Below, one piece after another: positions 1 through 5,656 of a DNA stretch of 6,184 bases; within the stretch, counting starts at the first letter, position 1, and the number at the start of each line of letters is the position of its first letter. The notes beneath the pieces are model-generated. The model ran no database searches. It was not told where the DNA came from and was given only the letters and a program-made list of their open reading frames with translations. Both the position numbers and the translations under genes were made by a program. Source of the stretch: Verrucomicrobiota bacterium (GTDB taxonomy: Bacteria; Verrucomicrobiota; Verrucomicrobiia; Limisphaerales; AV2). The stretch spans positions 1 through 6,184 of the forward strand of contig QHOP01000344.1 in the NCBI GenBank assembly GCA_003219345.1, read 5' to 3'.

Positions 1-834
1 TTGCCGCTGCTGCCTTATCTGCTCGCGCTGGCCATGAGCGCCAACATCGGCAGCGTGTGCACCCTGGTCGGCAATCCGCAAAACATGATTATCGGCCAAC
101 TGTCGAAGCTGCCGTTCGCGCGCTTCTCGGCGTCGCTGGGGCCGGCCGCCGCCGCCGGAGTTGCGATTCAATACGCCGTGCTCAGCTTCGGCTTCCGAGA
201 CCTGCTGCGCAACGCAAGCATCCAGGCCGGGGAAGCGCCCGCGCGTCCGCTCGACCCTCGCTTGTTGGCCATCACCGTCGGCACGCTCGCGCTCGTCTTC
301 CTCGGCTTTGTCAGCGGGCTTGACTTGTCGTGGACCGCGCTGGGGGGCGCGGCGCTGGTCATGGTGCTGGCGCGACGCGACACGCACGAAGTTTTGAAAC
401 TTGTGGACTGGCATCTGTTACTCTTCTTTGCCGCGTTGTTCATCGTTGTCGAAGGACTGAACAGCACGGGTTTGCCCGAGCAGATTTACTCGCGACTGCG
501 CGGAGTGTTTGGCGGGACGGCAAGGTCGCAGGCATGCAACCTCGCCTGGTTCTCTGCGCTCGGCTCGAACATATTTTCCAACGTCCCGTTCGTCCTCGTC
601 GCCGGCAAATGGATTCCCGGCTTCACGCAGCCGGAGCTGATGTGGAAAGTGATGGCGCTGGCCACGACGTTCGCCGGCAACCTCACCATCCTCGGCTCGG
701 TGGCCAACATCATCGTCGTCGAATCCGCCCGCGGCCACGTCGAAGTCAGTTTTTGGGACTACGCCCGCTTCGGCATTCCGGTGACGATTTTTACGACGGC
801 AATCGGGATGGTCATTCTTCTTCTCCTTGGCTGA
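1..834 (+). CDS. ArsB/SLC13-type anion permease (citrate transporter-like domain), 5'-truncated
   Basis: This is an inner-membrane secondary transporter of the ion transporter superfamily that contains ArsB, NhaD, CitMHS and SLC13. The frame is open from the first base, so the TTG there is probably an internal codon. The 277 visible residues are about two thirds of a usual 400-430-residue protein. The two family half-repeat signatures are visible: GSVCTLVGNPQNMIIG at residues 17-32 and GNLTILGSVANIIVVE at 226-241. Other family features are VDWHLLLFF at 135-143, the SN...SNVPF loop at 189-197, and hydrophobic segments near residues 5-20, 46-64, 87-105, 112-124, 136-151 and 257-276. The GNPQN form of the first motif resembles proteins annotated simply as anion transporters or SLC13-family permeases more than true arsenite pumps. 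The substrate cannot be decided from sequence. No arsenic-resistance gene or terminator follows it. Confidence 0.86.
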   Translation: MPLLPYLLALAMSANIGSVCTLVGNPQNMIIGQLSKLPFARFSASLGPAAAAGVAIQYAVLSFGFRDLLRNASIQAGEAPARPLDPRLLAITVGTLALVFLGFVSGLDLSWTALGGAALVMVLARRDTHEVLKLVDWHLLLFFAALFIVVEGLNSTGLPEQIYSRLRGVFGGTARSQACNLAWFSALGSNIFSNVPFVLVAGKWIPGFTQPELMWKVMALATTFAGNLTILGSVANIIVVESARGHVEVSFWDYARFGIPVTIFTTAIGMVILLLLG

Positions 835-1307
835 CATCACTCGTTTAACGGCAAGGTGTCGTTCCTGAGGGGCGGCGAGCTTTCCGGTCCGCATTGCGGC
901 ATTCTTCAACTCTGCGTATCTGACGAATCGTTCCTCGTCCGCGACTGCGCCTGTGAGGTGTGGCTGATTTCCATTAAGGAAGTTAGGTACGGCTACAGCT
1001 TCGTGGTCTTTACACTTCGTGACTTGAAATGGGGCATCATCCGGGACAGAAGGCCAGCTTTTGCGCTTCTCGAAAAGGACCGGACCGACGCGGTTCAACA
1101 CAGAGCAGGCATCCGGAGCCAGTGACCTTACGCCCGGCGGCCTCTTAACCAACCGCGATGGCAGCGGGTTAACACAATGCGGCAAAGCAATGCCCCGGAT
1201 TCCGGGCGTGTCCGCACTTGGCAAATCGAGGGATCCGCCGACGGCATCACGGCTGCTATGTTCTCAAAAGTAATAATGACATCAGAACAAAGCACAGCTT
1301 GAAACCG
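835..1307. other. Intergenic stretch with no supported gene
   Basis: These 473 bases separate the permease stop from the small ORF at 1308. Open frames exist on both strands: a GTG-started 89-codon frame at 856-1125 (+) and a TTG-started frame running from 1224 leftward into the antisense of the permease. Neither has a recognisable domain, a convincing ribosome-binding site or a signal peptide. I see no T-tailed hairpin that would terminate the permease transcript. The only structured part is the nested inverted repeats at 1130-1209, listed separately. A clear promoter for the downstream genes was not found: TAATAA at 1271-1276 could be a -10 element but lacks a matching -35. Confidence 0.6.
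1130..1209. repeat. Nested inverted repeats, possible structured RNA or cruciform
   Basis: A perfect 8-base inverted repeat, ACGCCCGG (1130-1137) and CCGGGCGT (1202-1209), encloses two further pairings. One is TTAACC (1145-1150) with GGTTAA (1167-1172); inside it CCGC (1153-1156) can pair with GCGG (1164-1167), the two stems competing for one G. The other is GGCA (1181-1184) with TGCC (1191-1194). Together they could fold as a three-way junction of about 80 nucleotides. CCCGG-ATT-CCGGG at 1194-1206 offers an alternative local hairpin. There is no T-run after it, so it is not a simple terminator. It matches no RNA family I recognise, and in GC-rich DNA such pairings can arise by chance. Confidence 0.3.
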
Positions 1308-1442
1308 ATGAAAATCGTAAAAATCGTCCGGCCGATTATTGGCCTCGAAGTTCCGGCTTCGTGTGCCGAGGTGGCCAGGAATCCCAAACCTTCAAAATCC
1401 GAACGGCCGGCGGCCGTCGTCAGTGGAAGCTGGCTTTTGTGA
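1308..1442 (+). CDS. Possible 44-residue small ORF overlapping the next gene (GTGA)
   Basis: An ATG at 1308 opens a 44-codon frame that starts MKIVKIVRPIIGLEVPAS and ends at the TGA of 1440-1442. This stop overlaps the GTG start of the next gene as GTGA, the arrangement seen in translationally coupled genes. The peptide is basic at its start with a short hydrophobic stretch (residues 9-15) and a polar, lysine/proline-containing second half; it has no known domain. The upstream ribosome-binding site is poor. It could be a real small protein, a leader peptide governing translation of the downstream gene, or a chance open frame. A perfect hairpin (1403-1417) lies inside it. Confidence 0.3.
   Translation: MKIVKIVRPIIGLEVPASCAEVARNPKPSKSERPAAVVSGSWLL
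1403..1417. repeat. Perfect 6-bp hairpin upstream of the GTG start
   Basis: ACGGCC (1403-1408) and GGCCGT (1412-1417) are exact inverted copies around a GGC triloop. The hairpin ends 7 bases before the GGAAG ribosome-binding site at 1425-1429 of the exported protein gene and lies within the small ORF. In RNA it would be GC-rich and stable, so it could affect initiation at 1439. Without conservation data, this role is only inference. Confidence 0.3.
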
Positions 1443-2260
1443 GCCGTATCACCCGCATCCTTAGCTTTGTAGTCGCCGCGGCCGCGGTCGAGGTGCACGC
1501 GACCGCTCAGAGCGTTCAGCTCCAGTACGGCAGCCCCGTTGCGCCTATCGAGTCGCGCCCGGGAGAAGCGTTCCTGCAGCGTTTCGAGATTGCGTTCGAC
1601 CGGCGCGTCGATGAACAGTTTGTCGCTCGGTTCCATCCGTTCAACGTAATGAATTGGAAAATTGAGCTGGCTAACGGCGGCTCCGATCATCTCCGCGACT
1701 CCGCTGTCGGTGCTATGCGCGGCGCTTTTGCAAAGTCAGTCGTGTATGGCGTCCGTGAAGCAACGGTTGATCTGCCAATCATGTTTTGGCTTAAGGAACG
1801 GCAAGGGTTGCTGGCTGATTTCCTCCGCAACTCCGTGGACAGTGTTGCCGAGGAGGCGGTGGCGCCGCTGGACACATCGTACCGACCTGTGGAACGATCC
1901 TGGTGGGAGCGGGTAAAGGAAAGCGGCAAAGTGCGCTACGGCATCCGACCATTCCAGACCAGCCCTTACGGTTTCTTGAGCCTGGCTCTTAAGGATGGCG
2001 ACACGGTGTTTCTCTTGTGCCACCTGCGATACTATTACCGCCATTTTGCCGATCACCGTTTTGAGATTGCGCTGTCTGTGCCGCTCGCCCGCGGACTTGC
2101 GATGGACGTGGGTTCCTCTTATCAGTTTGGACAACACGCCAAAGAGGATGGACTGGTGGTCAAGCTCTTCAAGGAGTTCAAGTCGGGCGGCATCCTGCAC
2201 GTTGGCCTGGAAGCGCGGGAACACCCGGCGGTCTTTGCAGGAATAGCCTTGCCGTGGTAA
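1439..2260 (+). CDS. Exported protein of unknown function, possibly outer-membrane
   Basis: The frame is open from a GTG at 1361, but GTG 1439 is the better start. It has GGAAG at 1425-1429 with a 9-base spacer, and it places a signal peptide at the N-terminus: a basic n-region (SRITR), a hydrophobic core around residues 7-18, and a likely cleavage near ATA-Q (residues 21-24). The 273-residue product has no domain I recognise. Residues 50-160 are mixed and probably partly helical. From about residue 165 there are short segments of alternating hydrophobic and polar residues with turn residues between them (for example near 176-184, 188-200, 207-215, 221-229, 238-246 and 251-258). The chain ends in Trp, as outer-membrane beta-barrels often end in an aromatic residue. 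An outer-membrane or periplasmic location is therefore plausible but unproven. It converges with the DUF1501 gene, leaving 12 bases between the stops. Confidence 0.72.
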   Translation: MSRITRILSFVVAAAAVEVHATAQSVQLQYGSPVAPIESRPGEAFLQRFEIAFDRRVDEQFVARFHPFNVMNWKIELANGGSDHLRDSAVGAMRGAFAKSVVYGVREATVDLPIMFWLKERQGLLADFLRNSVDSVAEEAVAPLDTSYRPVERSWWERVKESGKVRYGIRPFQTSPYGFLSLALKDGDTVFLLCHLRYYYRHFADHRFEIALSVPLARGLAMDVGSSYQFGQHAKEDGLVVKLFKEFKSGGILHVGLEAREHPAVFAGIALPW

Positions 2261-2272
2261 GAAGCAGATAGG

Positions 2273-3692
2273 CTAGACGACAATCTCCTTCACCACCCGC
2301 CCATGCACGTCCGTGAGCCGGAAGTCGCGTCCGGCGTAACGATAAGTGAGGCGCTCGTGGTCAATGCCGAGAAGATGAAGAATGGTGGCGTGAAAGTCGT
2401 GAACGTGCACCGGGTTCTCGACGACGTTCATCCCCAACTCGTCGGTCGAGCCATAAACCATGCCGCCCTTTACGCCGCCGCCGGCCAGCAACATCGAGAA
2501 GGCGGTGTGATGATGGTCGCGCCCCGGTTTCTGTTTGTTCTTGTCGTCCTCGCGGACTTCGGCGTATGGCGTTCGTCCAAATTCGCCACCCCAGATCACC
2601 AGCGTATCGTCGAGCAATCCGCGCTGTTTGAGGTCGGTGATAAGGGCGGCGGCGGCCTGATCACCATCGAGGCAAAGTTTTCGGTGGCGCTCGTTGTGGT
2701 TGGCGTGGGTGTCCCAGGGCTGGTTGTCGTTGCTGACGTAATAAACGGTCACAAAACGGACGCCGTCCTCCACGAGCCGCCGCGCCAGCAAACAGGAGCG
2801 CGCGAACGGCGTGTCGCCATACAGGTTGCGGATGTGTTCCGGCTCGCGGCTGATGTCGAAGGTCTTCATCGCCTGCGATTGCATGTGGAACGCGGTTTCC
2901 ATCGCCTTGATCTGGCCCTCCAGTTCGGCGTCGCCGTTGCGCTTCTTCAAATGCATCGCGTTCAACTGGCCGAGCAGGTCGAGTTGTTCGCGTTGTTGGT
3001 CAAGCGTCAACTTCGGGTTGCGGACGTTGGCTACCAGCTTGTCCACCCGCATGTCGGACGTGATGACGCTGGTGGCCTGAAACTCGGCGGGGAGGAAGCT
3101 GTTGCTCCACAGCGCGGGGCCGACCACGATCTTCGGGCAGGTTCCTGTTCGCGGCGCCAAGGCCGTAAAGCAGCCAGGATCCCATTGAAGGCCGGATGGG
3201 CTGGACGTTGCCCGTGTGCATCTGCAACAGGGCCGGTTCATGGTTCGGCACGTCCGTCTTCATCGAACGGATGACGCAGCAATCGTCAATGATGCGCCCG
3301 AGGTTCGGCAGTGTTTCGCTCACTTCGATGCCGCTCCGGCCGCATTTCCTGAACTCCAACGGCGAGGGCATGAAGCCGGTGCCCTTGGTTTTCTTGTAAA
3401 GATCGCCGCTCGGCTGCTGGCCTTCGTACTTCATCAAGGCGGGTTTGGGATCAAATGTATCCACGTGCGACGGTCCCCCGTTTAGAAAAAGAAAGATCAC
3501 ACGCTTTGCGCGAGGAGCGAAATGAGGCGCCCGGTCGTCGGCAAAAGCCAGGATTGATTCTGGTCCGAGCAAACCCGCGAGGCCCACCATCCCGAAGCCG
3601 GCGCACATGCGCTGGAGCATCTGGCGCCGGGTCAGGAGCGGCGTTGAAGGAAATCGGGCGGGCGATGAGAGGGATGCAGATTCAGTCCACAT
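2273..3692 (-). pseudogene. DUF1501 family Tat-exported protein, interrupted by a one-base frameshift
   Basis: DUF1501 proteins belong to the alkaline phosphatase/sulfatase-like fold and are numerous in Planctomycetes and Verrucomicrobia; their exact reaction is not settled. The start chosen is ATG 3692-3690, which overlaps the stop of the upstream DUF1553 gene and keeps the twin-arginine leader TRRQML (residues 21-26) and its hydrophobic stretch (31-43). Family motifs seen are VIFLFLNGGPSHVDTFDPKP (65-84), DTH at 327-329, EFGRTP (370-375) and the GRDHHH metal-site-like motif (390-395). The first frame runs to residue 186 (NLP) and then changes to an unrelated sequence that stops at 3000. The rest of the family sequence lies in the next frame, down to TAG at 2273-2275. 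Deleting one base of GGG at 3135-3137 joins them (NLP-KIVV) into 472 residues, a normal family length. As written, the product is only 230 residues. A sequencing error or a recent mutation is equally possible. Confidence 0.88.
3135..3137 (-). other. Frameshift site in the DUF1501 gene (one extra G/C)
   Basis: On the coding strand the sequence reads AAC CTG CCC GAA GAT. Reading CTG CCG AAG ATC after loss of one C gives NLPKIVV, matching the usual DUF1501 run of NLP followed by a hydrophobic strand, and keeps the family frame open to the end. The old frame after this point encodes an arginine/glutamine-rich sequence with no family similarity. No stop codon, Shine-Dalgarno-like sequence or long slippery run adjoins the site, so programmed frameshifting is unlikely. 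Confidence 0.82.
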
Positions 3693-5493
3693 AGAGCATT
3701 TCGTTGGAGACCAGCAACAGTTGAGCGTATTGCTCCCAACGCGACATCTCCGAGTCGTCGGGTTTGAGCAGAAACGCGATTGCAAGTTCGGTTTCAGACT
3801 TCTCCGGCTCGCGTCCGAAAAGCAGGCGATACGCGCTTTGGATGCGCCGCGCGTTGTTTTCTTTTGGATCAGTCGTCAGCCGATCCGCCAGCGCCTGCGC
3901 CTGGGAAATCATGAACGGGCTGTTCAGCATGAAGAGTTTTTGCGTGGCGGTCGTGCTCACGGTCCGTTTCTCGGCGTGGACATTGGCGTCGGGATAATCC
4001 AACTGCATCAGCAGATCGTCCAGTTTGAGCCGGCTGATGCGCGCCTGAAGCGTGCGGCGATGATTGCCCGGATCGTCGAGTTCAAGGGATCTGCCGCCGC
4101 TGAAGTCGAGCTGACCGGACACGAACAGGACGGCGTCGCGCCATTGCTCGACGGTGAGGCGGCGTCGGTTCATGCGCCAGAGCAGTTCATTCGCGGCATC
4201 GCGCTCGGCGTTCCGGCCATCCATGGCCGCGCTTTGGCGGTAAGTCGCGGAAAGGACGATCTCGCGCACGAGCCATTTGACGGACCGGCCGTTCTGTATA
4301 AAGCGCGCGGCCAGGTCATCCAGTAATGCGGGATATATCGGTGGCTCACCCGAGTGGCCGAAATTGCTGGCGGTCGGCACGAGCAGCTTGCCAAAGAACA
4401 GGCCCCATACGCGATTCACCATGACACGTGAGGCAAGCGGGTTGTTTGAGGCAGCGATCGCCTCAGCCAGTTCCCGCCGTCCGCTGCCGTCCTTGAACGC
4501 TACTGGCTCGCCCTCCGAGAGGACCCGCAGGAAGCGACGCGCCACGACCGGTCCTTTGCGATTTGCGTTTCCGCGAATAAACACGTTCAAATCATGCGCT
4601 TCACCGTCTTCGACGATGTGCAGCGTGTCCGGGTCCATCTTCGGCGCTTCGGTCTTGTCGTCCTCGGATTTCCCGTCCGGCCGCCGGTTGATCATCCGAG
4701 TGCTCGCGAAAACACCGGCCAGGGCGTAGTAGTCTTCCATGGTGATGGGGTCAAACTTGTGGTCGTGACAGCGCGAGCACGAAACCGTGAGGCCCAGGAA
4801 CGTGCGCGTCACGGTATCTACGAGACCGAGAAAGCCGAGCGCGGCGAGGTTCTGGGAGTTCGTGGACTCCACTTTGTCTGCGGCCAACTGGAGCTTGATA
4901 AACTGGTCGTAAGGCAGGTCGCGGTTGAACGCGGCGATGACCCACTCGCGATACTTGTAGGCGTTCGGGTAGAAGAATTTCGTGTCACTGCCGACCTGAT
5001 AAGCCTGATCCTCCGCGTAACGCGCCAGAGGAAGCCACAGGCTGGCCATGTGCTCCCCGAACCGCGGCGAGGACAGCAGCCGTTCCGCAAGGCGTTCGAA
5101 GGCTCTGTCCCTGTCGTCCTTCAGATAGGCATCCACCTCTTCCGGCGTCGGCGGCAATCCGGTGAGATCAAACGTGACACGGCGGATCAGCGTGCGTTTG
5201 CCGGGTTCCATCGACGGCGACAGCTGTTTCTCCTCCAGGCGGGCGAGGATGAAATAATCGAGTCGCTGCCGGGGCCAGCGCTTGTTTTTGACGACCGGCT
5301 GCGGCTGCGGAAGCGGCCGACGGAACGACCAGAACTCACGCTCCTTCGACCAGTTCAGGTCTTCGCCCGGTTCGGACACGGACTCGCTTGCCCGAGCGCG
5401 ACCAACAGTAAGCATCGCGACAGAACTGAGCGCGACCAAGACAACAAGCCTCTCCCGGCAAGATCGGATACGAATATTTGAGCGGCTGGTCAT
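3682..5493 (-). CDS. DUF1549/DUF1553 domain protein (PSCyt2-PSD1) with one CxxCH motif
   Basis: This is a 603-residue exported protein of the planctomycete/verrucomicrobial cytochrome-like family. The N-terminus has a signal-peptide-like region: basic residues up to about 15, a hydrophobic core at 16-30 and a cleavage near ARA-S (34-36). The DUF1549 (PSCyt2) domain spans about residues 74-265 and includes LIRRVTFDLTGLPPTPEEVD (102-121), the LARYAED region (156-162) and the haem-type motif CSRCHDHKFDP (239-249). A variable linker (266-335) follows. The DUF1553 (PSD1) domain runs from about 336 to 600, with NPLASRVMVNRVWGLFFGK (351-369) and LNSPFM (523-528). It lacks the N-terminal PSCyt1 cytochrome domain and the lectin-like insert of the larger relatives. 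Whether haem is bound is unknown. It is the first gene of an operon with the DUF1501 gene, which overlaps its last 11 bases. ATG 5493 is chosen because it retains the signal peptide; no strong ribosome-binding site precedes it. Confidence 0.93.
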   Translation of the reverse strand: MTSRSNIRIRSCRERLVVLVALSSVAMLTVGRARASESVSEPGEDLNWSKEREFWSFRRPLPQPQPVVKNKRWPRQRLDYFILARLEEKQLSPSMEPGKRTLIRRVTFDLTGLPPTPEEVDAYLKDDRDRAFERLAERLLSSPRFGEHMASLWLPLARYAEDQAYQVGSDTKFFYPNAYKYREWVIAAFNRDLPYDQFIKLQLAADKVESTNSQNLAALGFLGLVDTVTRTFLGLTVSCSRCHDHKFDPITMEDYYALAGVFASTRMINRRPDGKSEDDKTEAPKMDPDTLHIVEDGEAHDLNVFIRGNANRKGPVVARRFLRVLSEGEPVAFKDGSGRRELAEAIAASNNPLASRVMVNRVWGLFFGKLLVPTASNFGHSGEPPIYPALLDDLAARFIQNGRSVKWLVREIVLSATYRQSAAMDGRNAERDAANELLWRMNRRRLTVEQWRDAVLFVSGQLDFSGGRSLELDDPGNHRRTLQARISRLKLDDLLMQLDYPDANVHAEKRTVSTTATQKLFMLNSPFMISQAQALADRLTTDPKENNARRIQSAYRLLFGREPEKSETELAIAFLLKPDDSEMSRWEQYAQLLLVSNEMLYVD

Positions 5494-5602
5494 TTGCCAG
5501 AATTCCGTGGTTGGCAGAGCTTATGCCTTCGACGCTGCTGCTGCAAGACACCTTTTCTGGGGTGAGGACCCACCGCTGTTAGTTTTTTCCCGAATTTTTG
5601 AA

Positions 5603-5631
5603 GTGACTTCCGGTTGCTCGGCGGATATAAG
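5603..5631 (+). promoter_or_regulatory. Candidate sigma70-type promoter for the pseudopilin gene
   Basis: GTGACT at 5603-5608 (4 of 6 matches to TTGACA) is separated by exactly 17 bases from TATAAG at 5626-5631 (5 of 6 matches to TATAAT). Transcription would start near 5638, giving a 5' leader of under 20 bases before the ATG at 5657. The call rests on consensus match and position only. Confidence 0.45.
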
Positions 5632-5645
5632 CGCGTGAGAACCAC

Positions 5646-5650
5646 GAGGA
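5646..5650 (+). promoter_or_regulatory. Ribosome-binding site of the pseudopilin gene
   Basis: GAGGA lies 6 bases before the ATG at 5657, a standard Shine-Dalgarno spacing. It is the clearest ribosome-binding site in the window and fixes the pseudopilin start. Confidence 0.7.
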
Positions 5651-5656
5651 CGAACT

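Larger units (their letters stand above)
5494..5656. other. Divergent intergenic region between the DUF1549/1553 gene and the pseudopilin
   Basis: These 163 bases must hold the start signals for both flanking genes. The plus-strand promoter is listed separately. On the minus strand, TTGCAG (5546-5541) and CATAAG (5525-5520) could be -35 and -10 elements, but the 15-base spacer is short and the -10 matches only 4 of 6 consensus positions. A 5-base inverted repeat, TGCCA (5495-5499) and TGGCA (5512-5516), sits immediately before the DUF1549/1553 start codon and could be an operator or a weak hairpin at the translation start. I see no T-tailed terminator. Confidence 0.45.

Noticed and set aside
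856..1125. 89-codon plus-strand open frame with a GTG start
   Set aside because: No convincing ribosome-binding site, domain, membrane segment or signal peptide; kept only as part of the unexplained gap.
1140..1178. Integron attC-like site around TTAACC...GGTTAACA
   Set aside because: The ends do not match the RYYYAAC and GTTRRRY core boxes, and no integrase or cassette array is present.
1194..1206. CCCGG-ATT-CCGGG hairpin as a terminator
   Set aside because: The stem is only 5 bp and no T-run follows it. CCGCATTGCGG at 889-899, after the permease, fails for the same reason.
1130..1210. tRNA gene suggested by a 7-8 bp terminal stem enclosing about 78 nucleotides
   Set aside because: No T-arm consensus (GTTCRANNC) lies next to the 3' strand of the stem, and no D-arm or anticodon arm of correct size can be placed.
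418..1224. 268-codon minus-strand open frame with a TTG start
   Set aside because: Half of it is antisense to the well-supported permease, and its composition there is typical of a shadow. The part in the gap has no recognised domain, so the whole is not called a gene.
1361..1438. Upstream GTG 1361 as start of the exported protein
   Set aside because: It would place 26 polar residues before the signal peptide and lacks a good ribosome-binding site, whereas GTG 1439 has GGAAG at a suitable distance and puts the signal peptide at the N-terminus.
3120..3145. Programmed +1 ribosomal frameshift in the DUF1501 gene
   Set aside because: No stop codon, slow codon, stimulatory Shine-Dalgarno-like element or obvious structure adjoins the CCC codon, and the family does not use frameshifting as far as I know.
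2303..3274. 323-codon open frame on the plus strand opposite the DUF1501 gene
   Set aside because: It is the antisense of a strongly supported DUF1501 sequence; the product is low in complexity, rich in Val and Arg, and shows no domain. Mirror frames like this are common in GC-rich genes.
3607..4326. 239-codon plus-strand open frame
   Set aside because: Antisense shadow spanning the end of the DUF1553 gene and the start of the DUF1501 gene; no independent support.
4594..5481. 295-codon open frame on the plus strand opposite the DUF1549/1553 gene
   Set aside because: Antisense shadow of a full-length, motif-complete gene; Arg/Val-rich product with no recognisable domain or ribosome-binding site.
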